The notes under the pieces were generated by a model that ran no database searches, was not told the origin of the DNA, and worked only from the letters and a program-made list of their open reading frames with translations. Shown one piece after another: positions 20,753 to 30,194 of a stretch of 64,000 nucleotides of DNA. Origin of the DNA: Sphingorhabdus sp. (GTDB taxonomy: Bacteria > Pseudomonadota > Alphaproteobacteria > Sphingomonadales > Sphingomonadaceae); assembly GCA_028279555.1 (NCBI GenBank), contig JANQNO010000006.1:278864-342863 (forward strand), given 5' to 3'. The translations under genes and the position numbers were made by a program. Numbering within the stretch: the stretch's first letter is position 1; each line of letters starts with the position of its first letter.

Positions 20753-23700
20753 CTATTCGGCCGCTTGCAAATCCCCGCCGTCTTCTAGCGGGTGTCCCAG
20801 CCGTTCGACCATTTCTTTCGGACATATCTGCCAGAATTTGCCGCGCCAGCTATCCCATTCGTCGAGGATGGAGGCGGACCAGCGGCTGTCGGTAGCTGCG
20901 GCATGCGCCTCGACCAGGGCACGCAGTTTCTCTTCCCAATAGACGCTGGCAAGCCGCTGCCATAAAATACTTTCGCCATTGGCGCGGCGCTCGAAGCTGC
21001 CGTCGACATCGAGCACAAAACCCATGCCGCCCGTCATGCCCGCGCCGTAATTACTGCCGACGCTGCCCAGGATGACCGCGATCCCGCCGGTCATATATTC
21101 GCAGCCATTGGCACCGCAGCCTTCAACAACGACTTCGGCTCCGGAATTGCGCACCGCGAAACGCTCGCCGGCCTGGCCTGCCGCAAAAAGGCGGCCCGAG
21201 GTCGCACCATAAAGCACCGTGTTACCGATGATGCTGTTCTCCTGCGTCGCTAGCGGCGAGGAGACTGTCGGGCGCACAATGATCGTCCCTCCCGAAAGCC
21301 CCTTGCCGACATAGTCATTGGCGTCACCAAAGACCTCGAGCGTGATGCCCTGGCACAGATAGGCCCCAAGTGATTGCCCGGCAGATCCGCGCAGACGCAC
21401 ATGGACATGATCTTCGCTCAGCGTCTTCATCCCGTATAGCCGCGTAATCTCAGCAGACAGCCGCGTGCCTACCGCGCGGTGCGTGTTGCGGACATTATAT
21501 GTGAGCTGCATCTTCTCGCGCCGCTCGAACACCGGCTGTGCATCGCGGATCATCTGCGCATCCAGACTATCGGGAACCTCGTTGCGAATGCCTTCGATAT
21601 TGAAACGCCGAGCGCCATCGGGCGCATCTACCTTCGCCAAGATCGGGTTCAGATCGAGATCATCGAGATGTTCTGCGCCGCGGCTGACCTGGCGAAGCAG
21701 CTCTGTGCGCCCGACGATTTCATCGAGGCTGCGATAGCCCAGCCGTGCCAGAATTTCGCGAACCTCCTCTGCAATGAAGGTCATCAGATTGATCACTTTT
21801 TCCGGTGTGCCGGTAAATTTCGCGCGCAGTCTTTCATCCTGTACGCAGACCCCGACCGGACAGGTATTGCTGTGGCACTGACGCACCATGATGCAGCCCA
21901 TGGCGACCAGGCTGAGTGTTCCAATGCCGAACTCCTCTGCACCCAGAATAGCGCCAATCACGATATCCCGCCCGGTTTTCAGGCCGCCGTCGGTGCGCAG
22001 CTTCACCCGGTGCCTCAGACCGTTGAGCGTAAGCACTTGGTTGGTTTCACTGAGGCCCATTTCCCAGGGCGTGCCAGCATATTTGATGCTGGTCTGCGGG
22101 CTGGCACCTGTTCCCCCGACATTGCCGGACACGAGAATCACGTCTGCGTGAGCTTTGGCCACGCCAGCGGCAATCGTGCCGATACCCGACGCACTTACCA
22201 GCTTGACGCAGACCCGCGCCTTGGGGTTGATCTGCTTGAGATCATAAATGAGCTGTGCCAAATCCTCGATCGAATAGATGTCATGATGTGGCGGCGGGCT
22301 GATCAGCGTCACGCCCGGTGTCGAGTGCCTGAGGCGCGCGATAAATTCCGTTACCTTGAAGCCGGGAAGCTGCCCGCCTTCGCCGGGCTTTGCACCCTGC
22401 GCCACCTTGATCTCGATCTCTTCGCAGGCCCCCAGATATTCCGCCGTCACGCCAAAGCGGCCCGAGGCCACCTGCTTGATAACACTGTTGGCATTGTCGC
22501 CATTTTCATAGGGCGTGTAGCGGATCTTGTCCTCCCCGCCTTCACCCGAAACCGCCTTCCCGCCGATACGGTTCATGGCAATGGCCAGCGTTTCATGCGC
22601 CTCTGGAGAAAGTGCGCCCAGGCTCATGCCCGGTGTGACAAAACGCTTCCGTATCTCGGTAATCGCCTCCACCTCATCGAGCGGAACGGGATCGCGCGCA
22701 TAGTTGAATTCCATCAAATCGCGCAGATAGATGGGCGGCAAAGACCGCACGCCGCCAACAAACTGCATATAGGTGGAATAGCTGTCATTGCCGACGGCGC
22801 TCTGCAGCAGATGCATCAGGCCCGCCGAATAGGCATGCTCCTCTCCGTCATGCCGCTGCTTGTAGAATCCTCCCACCGGCAAACGTACGATGGCGCTGTC
22901 AAACGCCTCGGCATGCCGGTCGCGCGCATTGACATAGAGCGAGGCATAGCCCTCACCCGAAATCTTGTTCGGCATGCCCGGGAAAAAGTCATTAACCAGC
23001 GCGCGGGAAAGCCCCACCGCCTCGAAATTATAGCCGCCGCGATAGGATGAAATTACCGCAATACCCATCTTTGACATGATTTTGAGAAGACCTTCATTGA
23101 TCGCCCTGCGATAATTTTCGAATGCCTCGTCATCCGTCATATCCGGCAGCAATCCGCGGCCATGCCGTTCGGCTATGGCCACCTCGGCGACGTAAGCATT
23201 GACCGTCGTCGCGCCTGCCCCGATCAGAACGGCGTAATAATGGGTGTCGAGGCATTCCGCAGCCCGGACATTGACCGAGGCATAGGAGCGCAGTCCGCTG
23301 CGCACCAGCTGCGTATGCACGGCAGCCGCTGCGAGAACCATCTGAATAGCGACGCGATCCTCATTTATATTTTCATCGGTCAGGAAAAGCTCGGTTTTGC
23401 CCGAACGGACGGCTTCCACAGCCTCTTCGCGGATGCGGGCGATAGCGGCGCGCAGCCCCGCCTGCCCTTCCGCCACCTCATAGGTGCAATCGACTTCGGC
23501 GGCGACATCGGCAAAGCCGTTTTTCATGCGGAACCACTCATTGCTCGAAAGCACCGGACTCTCGAGCACCAGCACATTTTCATTCTGGCTGTCATCCTCC
23601 AGGATATTGGCCAGATTGGAAAAGCGCGTCTTCAGACTCATCACATGCCGTTCGCGCAGCGAGTCAATGGGAGGGTTGGTCACCTGGCTGAAATTTTGCC

Positions 23701-25312
23701 GGAAAAACTGACTTATCAGACGCGGCTTGTCGCTGATCACGGCAAGCGGCGTATCATCACCCATCGACCCGATCGCTTCTTTTGCATCCTCGACCATCGG
23801 TGCGAGGATCATCTCGACATCCTCGAGTGTCATTCCGGCCGCGACCTGCCGCCTGGTGAGCTCGGCGCGGCTCCAATCGGGCGCGCCCTCCTTCACCTTG
23901 GGCAGATCATCGATTGTCTGGAAACCCTTCACCAGTGAGGCATAATCCTGTTCGGCGGCGATCCGGTCCTTCAACTCGCCATCCTGATAGACTTTGCCTT
24001 CTTCCAGATTCACAGCGATCATTTCACCGGGACCGAGCCGACCCTTGCCGGTGATCGTCGCCTCTGACAGCACCACCATGCCGGTTTCGGAACCGATCAC
24101 CAGCAGACTGTCGGCCGTGATCGAATAGCGCAGCGGGCGCAGCGCATTGCGGTCCACCCCCGCAACCGCCCAGCGGCCATCGGTCATCGCCAACGCCGCA
24201 GGACCGTCCCATGGCTCCATCACGCTTGCCATATATTGATACATCGCCTTGTGATCTTCAGGCAGATGGGGATTGGCCTGCCACGCCTCGGGGATCAGCA
24301 TTAGCTTCGCCGTCGGCCCTTCCTTGCCCGAACGCACCAGCGTCTCAAAGACGGCATCGAGCGCGGCAGTATCGGAGGAGCCAGCCGGGATAACCGGCTT
24401 GATATCGTCTGATTGCGCCCCGAAAGCGAGGCTTGCCATCTTGATCTCGTGGCTCTTCATCCAGTTCTTGTTGCCGCGGATGGTGTTGATTTCGCCATTA
24501 TGCGCGATGCTGCGGAAAGGTTGGGCGAGCCACCATTGCGGGAAGGTATTGGTCGAATAGCGCTGATGGAAGATCGCAACGCGGCTGACGAAGCGCTCAT
24601 CCCGCAGGTCGGGGAAGAAGACCGACAGGCTCTCCGCGAGAAACAGCCCCTTATAGACAATCGACTGGCAGGACAGGCTGCAAATGTAGAAGTCGCGTAC
24701 CTGCGCGGCGATGATCTTGCGCTCGATCCGGCGGCGGATCAGATACAGATTCTTCTCGAATTCCGACTTGGCTTCTGCATCGGGCGCGGTATCGCGCGTA
24801 CCGTCGGCCAATTCGGGGCCGGAAATCATGATCTGTTCGATCTCGGGCCGTGTCGCCTGCGCCTTGTCGCCGATCACCGAAACATCCACCGGTACCTGCC
24901 GCCAGCCATAGATGGTATAGCCGGCATCGATTATCTCAGATTCGACGATGGTGCGCGCCTGTTCCTGCTGCGCGAGATCGGTGCGCGGCAGGAAGATCAT
25001 CCCCACGGCAAGGATGTTGGGGCGCAGCGCATGGCCACTGTCGGCTATGGCATCATCGAAAAAGCGCACCGGAATGTCGATATGGATACCGGCCCCGTCG
25101 CCCGTCATGCCGTCGGCATCGACAGCACCGCGGTGCCACACCGCCCTGAGCGCATCGATCGCCGAGGCAACGACGCGCCGGGAGGGTTTGCCATCGGTGG
25201 CCGCCACCAGCCCGACACCGCAGGCATCGCGCTCGAACTGCGGATCATACATGCCCTCGCGCGCGAGCCGCTCATGTTCGGGGGTTGGGTAGACAGGTTC
25301 AGTCATCGTCAA
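20753..25312 (-). CDS. gltB: Glutamate synthase large subunit
   Basis: 1519 aa; FERDACGVGLVAATDGKPSR...; class-II amidotransferase, FMN-binding and GXGXG domains all recognisable. Confidence 0.97.
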   Translation of the reverse strand: MTMTEPVYPTPEHERLAREGMYDPQFERDACGVGLVAATDGKPSRRVVASAIDALRAVWHRGAVDADGMTGDGAGIHIDIPVRFFDDAIADSGHALRPNILAVGMIFLPRTDLAQQEQARTIVESEIIDAGYTIYGWRQVPVDVSVIGDKAQATRPEIEQIMISGPELADGTRDTAPDAEAKSEFEKNLYLIRRRIERKIIAAQVRDFYICSLSCQSIVYKGLFLAESLSVFFPDLRDERFVSRVAIFHQRYSTNTFPQWWLAQPFRSIAHNGEINTIRGNKNWMKSHEIKMASLAFGAQSDDIKPVIPAGSSDTAALDAVFETLVRSGKEGPTAKLMLIPEAWQANPHLPEDHKAMYQYMASVMEPWDGPAALAMTDGRWAVAGVDRNALRPLRYSITADSLLVIGSETGMVVLSEATITGKGRLGPGEMIAVNLEEGKVYQDGELKDRIAAEQDYASLVKGFQTIDDLPKVKEGAPDWSRAELTRRQVAAGMTLEDVEMILAPMVEDAKEAIGSMGDDTPLAVISDKPRLISQFFRQNFSQVTNPPIDSLRERHVMSLKTRFSNLANILEDDSQNENVLVLESPVLSSNEWFRMKNGFADVAAEVDCTYEVAEGQAGLRAAIARIREEAVEAVRSGKTELFLTDENINEDRVAIQMVLAAAAVHTQLVRSGLRSYASVNVRAAECLDTHYYAVLIGAGATTVNAYVAEVAIAERHGRGLLPDMTDDEAFENYRRAINEGLLKIMSKMGIAVISSYRGGYNFEAVGLSRALVNDFFPGMPNKISGEGYASLYVNARDRHAEAFDSAIVRLPVGGFYKQRHDGEEHAYSAGLMHLLQSAVGNDSYSTYMQFVGGVRSLPPIYLRDLMEFNYARDPVPLDEVEAITEIRKRFVTPGMSLGALSPEAHETLAIAMNRIGGKAVSGEGGEDKIRYTPYENGDNANSVIKQVASGRFGVTAEYLGACEEIEIKVAQGAKPGEGGQLPGFKVTEFIARLRHSTPGVTLISPPPHHDIYSIEDLAQLIYDLKQINPKARVCVKLVSASGIGTIAAGVAKAHADVILVSGNVGGTGASPQTSIKYAGTPWEMGLSETNQVLTLNGLRHRVKLRTDGGLKTGRDIVIGAILGAEEFGIGTLSLVAMGCIMVRQCHSNTCPVGVCVQDERLRAKFTGTPEKVINLMTFIAEEVREILARLGYRSLDEIVGRTELLRQVSRGAEHLDDLDLNPILAKVDAPDGARRFNIEGIRNEVPDSLDAQMIRDAQPVFERREKMQLTYNVRNTHRAVGTRLSAEITRLYGMKTLSEDHVHVRLRGSAGQSLGAYLCQGITLEVFGDANDYVGKGLSGGTIIVRPTVSSPLATQENSIIGNTVLYGATSGRLFAAGQAGERFAVRNSGAEVVVEGCGANGCEYMTGGIAVILGSVGSNYGAGMTGGMGFVLDVDGSFERRANGESILWQRLASVYWEEKLRALVEAHAAATDSRWSASILDEWDSWRGKFWQICPKEMVERLGHPLEDGGDLQAAE

Positions 25313-25348
25313 TTTCGTTTCCCAGGCGCGCCCTGCAAATGGCAGTCC

Positions 25349-26179
25349 TCACTCCTCGGCCTGCTCATCTTGCGTACTGTCGCGGAAGCGCTCCAGTTCG
25401 CCGATATCAACTGAAAGCAGGTCGGCAAGCTGCTGCATTTGCGCTACATCCAGGTCGGCCAAAGTCCGCGGCGGCGGAACATCTTCGACATCTTTTTCCA
25501 GCTCCGGAATTTTCGCCATTACCTTTTCCAGCATCACCGGCATGGCTTGCATGGAGGCGCTCATAATTTCTGGATCGGCGAGCAGGACAAAAGACTCCGC
25601 TGCATAAAACTCGCCCGCTGGTGTATTGAAAAAAGCGTTGATCTCACGCAATTGCTCCGCGCTGAACTTGCGCGCATAGGCGCGGGCCATCCCCTCACGC
25701 AAGACAGGCTCGATTTCGGTGAAGGCTTCGGTCATCAATGGCACTATGGCCTCGAAGACCTTCTTGTTGCGCTGCTCCGCATGTGGATCGATCAGCGCGC
25801 CTGCCGCAGCAAGTGCTTCTTGATCCAATTCGTAGAGCTGCTCTTCCGGTACGCCCGTTGCTGCCGCAATATCTGCAGGCTTGGCCATCGCGAAAAGCCC
25901 CATCATTGGCGCGAGTATCTGGTCAAAGGTCTCTTGCATCATGCGTGCATAAGTACCGGCCGGCAAAATCTTGCCAGATGTGATTCTGGCCAACGCAAGC
26001 TGTTCCTCGGCGATTGGCGGGGCATCGCTGGTATCGAATATTTCGAGCATCTTCTGGAAGGCAGCCATCTCTCTCGCCGTTACTTCGTCAACGGCTGCAT
26101 CCTCCTGCGCTGATGCCGCCTGGGGTAGTGCAAGCGAAGAAACAGCCAATGACAAGGCAGCAATCGGTGCTTTCAACAT
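25349..26179 (-). CDS. DUF2059 domain-containing secreted protein
   Basis: Signal peptide MLKAPIAALSLAVSSLALPQAASA; YARKFSAEQLREINAFFNTPAGEFYAA motif of DUF2059; start moved to internal Met. Confidence 0.8.
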   Translation of the reverse strand: MLKAPIAALSLAVSSLALPQAASAQEDAAVDEVTAREMAAFQKMLEIFDTSDAPPIAEEQLALARITSGKILPAGTYARMMQETFDQILAPMMGLFAMAKPADIAAATGVPEEQLYELDQEALAAAGALIDPHAEQRNKKVFEAIVPLMTEAFTEIEPVLREGMARAYARKFSAEQLREINAFFNTPAGEFYAAESFVLLADPEIMSASMQAMPVMLEKVMAKIPELEKDVEDVPPPRTLADLDVAQMQQLADLLSVDIGELERFRDSTQDEQAEE

Positions 26180-26204
26180 TTCGATTTCCTCTCTGTTCTT
26201 TTCA

Positions 26205-27650
26205 TTACGCCGCAGCCTTTTCCGCTTTTGCTTTCTGGCGCATCCATGTGTGCATATGTTCCACGACATCGCGGCCGTCGCGGATGGCCCAGACCACCAG
26301 GCTCGCGCCGCGAACGATGTCGCCGACGGCAAAGACGCCGTCGAGGTTGGTCATCATCGTTTTGTGATCGACCCGAACGGTTCCCCAACGCGTGACGCCC
26401 AGTTCTTCGGCCTCGAAAAGCTTGGGCAATTCTTCGGGCTCAAAGCCGAGCGCCATAATCACCATGTCGGCGTCGAGCGTATAGTCCCCATCGGGATCGG
26501 GTTCTGGCACGCGGCGGCCGCTGGCATCGGCTGCACCCAGCCGCATCTTGCCGACATGCACTTTCTCGACCGCATCTTTCTTGCCGCCGAAACCCTTGGG
26601 CCCTGACAGCCAGACAAACTCTACGCCCTCTTCCTCGGCATTGCGCACTTCATTCTGCGAACCCGGCATATTTTCCCGGTCGCGGCGATAGAGGCACTTC
26701 ACCGATTTGGCACCCTGCCGCACGGCTGTGCGCACACAGTCCATCGCGGTGTCGCCCCCGCCTATGACAACCACGCGCTTGCCTTTGGCGTCCATCTTTC
26801 CGCTGTCAAACTCGGGCACGGTATCACCGAAGCCCTTGCGATTGGAGGCGGTGAGATAATCGAGTGCCGGAGTAATACCGTCCAGACCAATGCCGGGCGT
26901 CTTGACCTTACGCGCTTTGTAGACGCCGGTTGCAATCAGGATGCTGTCATGTTTGGCTCGCAGCTCATCCAGTCTGGCATCCTTGCCCACCTCGAAATTC
27001 TCGTGAAAGACAATCCCGCCCTGTTTGAGCCGGTCGATGCGGCGCATCACCACATCCTTTTCCAGCTTGAAACCGGGGATGCCGTAGGTGAGCAGGCCGC
27101 CGGCGCGGTCATGCCGGTCATAGACATGCACGTCATAGCCCGCGACGCGCAGATACTCCGCAGCGGTCAGCCCGCCCGGTCCGGCACCGATGATACCTAC
27201 CGACTGGCCGCGTGAAGTACCGGGCTCGATCGGCTCGACCCAACCCTTGGCCCAGGCCGTGTCGGTAATATATTTTTCCACGCTGCCGATGGTCACTGCG
27301 CCATGGCCGGAAAATTCGATCACGCAATTGCCTTCGCACAGCCTGTCCTGAGGGCAGATACGCCCGCAAATTTCGGGCATGGTCGATGTCAGGTTGGAAA
27401 GCTCATAGGCCTCGCGCAGCCGCCCCTCAGCAGTCAGTTTTAACCAGTCGGGAATGTGGTTGCCAAGCGGACAATGCACCGAGCAGTAGGGCACACCGCA
27501 TTGCGAACAGCGCGCCGACTGCTCGGCGGCGGCTTCTGGCGCATAGCGGTCAGCAATCTCCTGAAAATCCTCAGCGCGCAATTCCGCCTCGCGCTTTTCA
27601 GGATAGGCCTGTCCTGCATCGACAAATTTCAGCATTTTCGTGGCAGCCAT
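26205..27650 (-). CDS. gltD: Glutamate synthase small subunit
   Basis: CSQCGVPYCSVHCPLGNHIPDWL...GPGGLTAAEYLRVAGYDVHVYDRHDRAGGLL. Confidence 0.96.
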   Translation of the reverse strand: MAATKMLKFVDAGQAYPEKREAELRAEDFQEIADRYAPEAAAEQSARCSQCGVPYCSVHCPLGNHIPDWLKLTAEGRLREAYELSNLTSTMPEICGRICPQDRLCEGNCVIEFSGHGAVTIGSVEKYITDTAWAKGWVEPIEPGTSRGQSVGIIGAGPGGLTAAEYLRVAGYDVHVYDRHDRAGGLLTYGIPGFKLEKDVVMRRIDRLKQGGIVFHENFEVGKDARLDELRAKHDSILIATGVYKARKVKTPGIGLDGITPALDYLTASNRKGFGDTVPEFDSGKMDAKGKRVVVIGGGDTAMDCVRTAVRQGAKSVKCLYRRDRENMPGSQNEVRNAEEEGVEFVWLSGPKGFGGKKDAVEKVHVGKMRLGAADASGRRVPEPDPDGDYTLDADMVIMALGFEPEELPKLFEAEELGVTRWGTVRVDHKTMMTNLDGVFAVGDIVRGASLVVWAIRDGRDVVEHMHTWMRQKAKAEKAAA

Positions 27651-27832
27651 GACGCCTCATTCTCGCTCGCTTAGGTGATAGCCGGGGCCGGACCGATGCC
27701 CGCTTCCAGCCGCCGGTCTGATTTTGCATAAAGATACGGTCGCGCAATGTCACGCCAAAACTGCCATATAGGGCAGTAACACTGTATTAAATATTTTAGA
27801 CCGCCGTCGAACAGCGGAGAAAAGCCACGTCC

Positions 27833-27875
27833 CTTGGGATAATTTAGTACCGGTTCGGCCTCAAATTATCCCAAG
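27833..27875. promoter_or_regulatory. Perfect 13-bp inverted repeat with 17-nt spacer upstream of uppP
   Basis: CTTGGGATAATTT agtaccggttcggcctc AAATTATCCCAAG read directly. Confidence 0.6.
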
Positions 27876-27924
27876 ACAGCACGACTCGCTTTGGATATAG
27901 CGGCGCGAATTTCTCCATGCAGGC

Positions 27925-28725
27925 ATGCCAATGACCTTCCTTCAGATGCTGATTCTCGCCATCGTTCAGGGTGTCAGCGAATTTCTTCCCATTTCCTCTT
28001 CCGGCCATCTTATCCTGGTTCCGCATATCATGGATTTCGAGGATCAGGGGCCGATGCTCGACATCGCCGTGCATGTCGGCTCGCTCCTCGCCATCATCGT
28101 CTATTTTTTCCGCGACGTAGTGATGCTCGGCAAAGGCGGACTTTCCAGCATCGGCATCGGCCGGGCACCAGCCGAAAAGCGGCTCTTCTGGTGGATCATC
28201 ATCGGCACTGTTCCCGCCGTTATTGCCGGCCTGTTTCTCAAGACCGGCGGATATCTTGAAGGCTTCCGCAGCACCGATCTGGTGGCAACCAACCTGATCA
28301 TTTATGGCCTGCTGCTCGGCCTCGCCGACCATCTCGGCAAACAGACCAAGAGTTTCGAAGATATGAGCTGGCGCGACGGGTTGATCGTCGGTGTTGCGCA
28401 AGCCCTGGCGCTGATTCCCGGCACCAGCCGCTCCGGCGTCACCATGACCGCCGCCCGCTTTCTGGGCTACAGCCGAGTCGAGGCAGCACGCTTCTCCTTC
28501 TTGCTCTCGATCCCCGCGGTAGCCGGGGCCGGAATCCTCATCATCCCCGATCTGATGGAAGCGGGCGGCGATATGCTGCGCGAGGCGCTGATCACCGGCG
28601 CGCTGACCTTTGTCGCTGCCTTCCTGACGATGGCTTTTCTGATGCAGTTTTTGCGCAAGGCCTCTATGCTGGTCTTCGTGCTCTACCGCGTAGCGCTGGG
28701 CGCAGCGCTGCTTTATCTGTTCTAG
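27925..28725 (+). CDS. uppP: Undecaprenyl-diphosphate phosphatase
   Basis: AIVQGVSEFLPISSSGHLIL...PGTSRSGVTMTAA. Confidence 0.97.
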   Translation: MPMTFLQMLILAIVQGVSEFLPISSSGHLILVPHIMDFEDQGPMLDIAVHVGSLLAIIVYFFRDVVMLGKGGLSSIGIGRAPAEKRLFWWIIIGTVPAVIAGLFLKTGGYLEGFRSTDLVATNLIIYGLLLGLADHLGKQTKSFEDMSWRDGLIVGVAQALALIPGTSRSGVTMTAARFLGYSRVEAARFSFLLSIPAVAGAGILIIPDLMEAGGDMLREALITGALTFVAAFLTMAFLMQFLRKASMLVFVLYRVALGAALLYLF

Positions 28726-28738
28726 CGCGCCAGAAGGA

Positions 28739-29689
28739 TCAGGCCGATACCCGCTCGGCAAACCGGCCATGACGGCGGTAGATGTCGAGCCAATCATGCG
28801 CCACGGCGTCGAGCGAGGTCGCCTCCAGTCCGCAAGCATCGAGACCATCCGCGCCAGCCACGACAGTGTCGCTGCCGAGCATGCGATATTGATCGAGCGT
28901 GATCGGCGCGCCGGGAAGCCAGCCGGTCATGAATGCCATCGCCTTGGCGGCAAAATCCGGAACCTTGACAAACACCGGATCGCGGCCGGTGGTTTTCGCT
29001 ATCCACCGGTTGAGCTCAAGCATCGACAGGGCCTGCGGTCCGCCAAGCTCGTAATGCTTGCCGCCATGGGTCTGCGGATCGGCGAAGCACGCAGCGACGC
29101 AGCGCGCGACATCGCCGACAAAGACCGGCTGAAACCTGGTATCCGCGCCAATGACGGGAACCATGCCGTCTCCCGGGAGCGCGGCGGCCATACGGATCAA
29201 TCCGGCAAAACGGTTTATAAACTGATCTTCGCGGCCAAAAATGATCGACGGGCGCAAAATTGTCGCCTGCGGGAATGCGTCCCGCACCGCTTTTTCACCA
29301 GCGGCTTTGCTCCGCCCGTAGAGTGCCGGGCTCTCAGGGTCTGAACCGATCGCGGACATGTGGAGCAATCCGCAGCAGCCAGCGGCAGCCGCGGCTTCGG
29401 CAACATGCGCGGCCCCTGCATGCTGGACCGCCTCCATATCATCGAAGCTGCCGACAAGATTGACCACCATATCAACGCCGGCCACCGCGCGGCGCACGCT
29501 CTCCGGCTTGGTTACATCGGCTGCGGCGAGCTGGACCTGCCCCAGATTGCCAAGCGGCTTGATATGCATCGCCCCTTGCGGATCGCGCTGCGCGATACGG
29601 AGCCTTGCTCCCTTCGAAAGCAGCGCCTGCGCAACATAGCGGCCGACAAATCCGCCGCCGCCGAAAATCGTGATCAGCTTGCCCTGCAT
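28739..29689 (-). CDS. Complex I NDUFA9-like / NAD(P)-dependent epimerase family protein
   Basis: ITIFGGGGFVGRYVAQALLSKGARLRIAQRDP...ILRPSIIFGREDQFINRFA. Confidence 0.88.
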   Translation of the reverse strand: MQGKLITIFGGGGFVGRYVAQALLSKGARLRIAQRDPQGAMHIKPLGNLGQVQLAAADVTKPESVRRAVAGVDMVVNLVGSFDDMEAVQHAGAAHVAEAAAAAGCCGLLHMSAIGSDPESPALYGRSKAAGEKAVRDAFPQATILRPSIIFGREDQFINRFAGLIRMAAALPGDGMVPVIGADTRFQPVFVGDVARCVAACFADPQTHGGKHYELGGPQALSMLELNRWIAKTTGRDPVFVKVPDFAAKAMAFMTGWLPGAPITLDQYRMLGSDTVVAGADGLDACGLEATSLDAVAHDWLDIYRRHGRFAERVSA

Positions 29690-29868
29690 CGTTAAAAGTC
29701 GCTCCAGTAAATGCCTTTAGCGGAATGACGGCGCTTTGCACCAGCGGCGCAGCGCATGCAAGGCCATTGCCGCCCGAAAGGCTGGGAAATGGCGTGCAAG
29801 AAAAGTTGACTTTCCGGCGCTGCACAGTAAGAGAGCGCCCCTGCCGCGCGGAAACAGGCGCGCGCAAT

Positions 29869-29955
29869 GCCCAGATGGCGGAATTGGTAGACGCGCCAGC
29901 TTCAGGTGCTGGTGTCCGTATGGACGTGGAGGTTCGAGTCCTCTTCTGGGCACCA
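29869..29955 (+). tRNA. tRNA-Leu(CAG), CCA encoded
   Basis: gcccaga...tctgggc acceptor pairing, anticodon arm ccagc-ttCAGgt-gctgg, long variable arm, T-arm ggttcgagtcc, terminal acca. Confidence 0.95.
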
Positions 29956-30194
29956 GCAACATAATCGCCAAGATAGGCTGTTGATTGCTGGACACCGGCA
30001 AAGCTGCCAAAATTTTGCATGGCTTAACGCAATTGTCCGCCACCGCTGCCCTGTCCAACATAGATATACTGTTGGAGCAATACCTCAGATCAAAACGGCT
30101 TCACTGGATCGGTATCACTTGCAAGACCCTTGGAATCCAAGGTGAATAGGTCTTCACACCTGAGTTTTGGCGGCGCTTGCGATGGTGTTGCTGA

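Noticed and set aside
21479-23050. 523-aa plus-strand ORF
   Set aside because: Antisense to gltB, which is unambiguous; typical GC-rich shadow ORF.
27844-28848. 334-aa minus-strand ORF
   Set aside because: Antisense to uppP; compositionally odd (Gln/Asp/His-rich) shadow.
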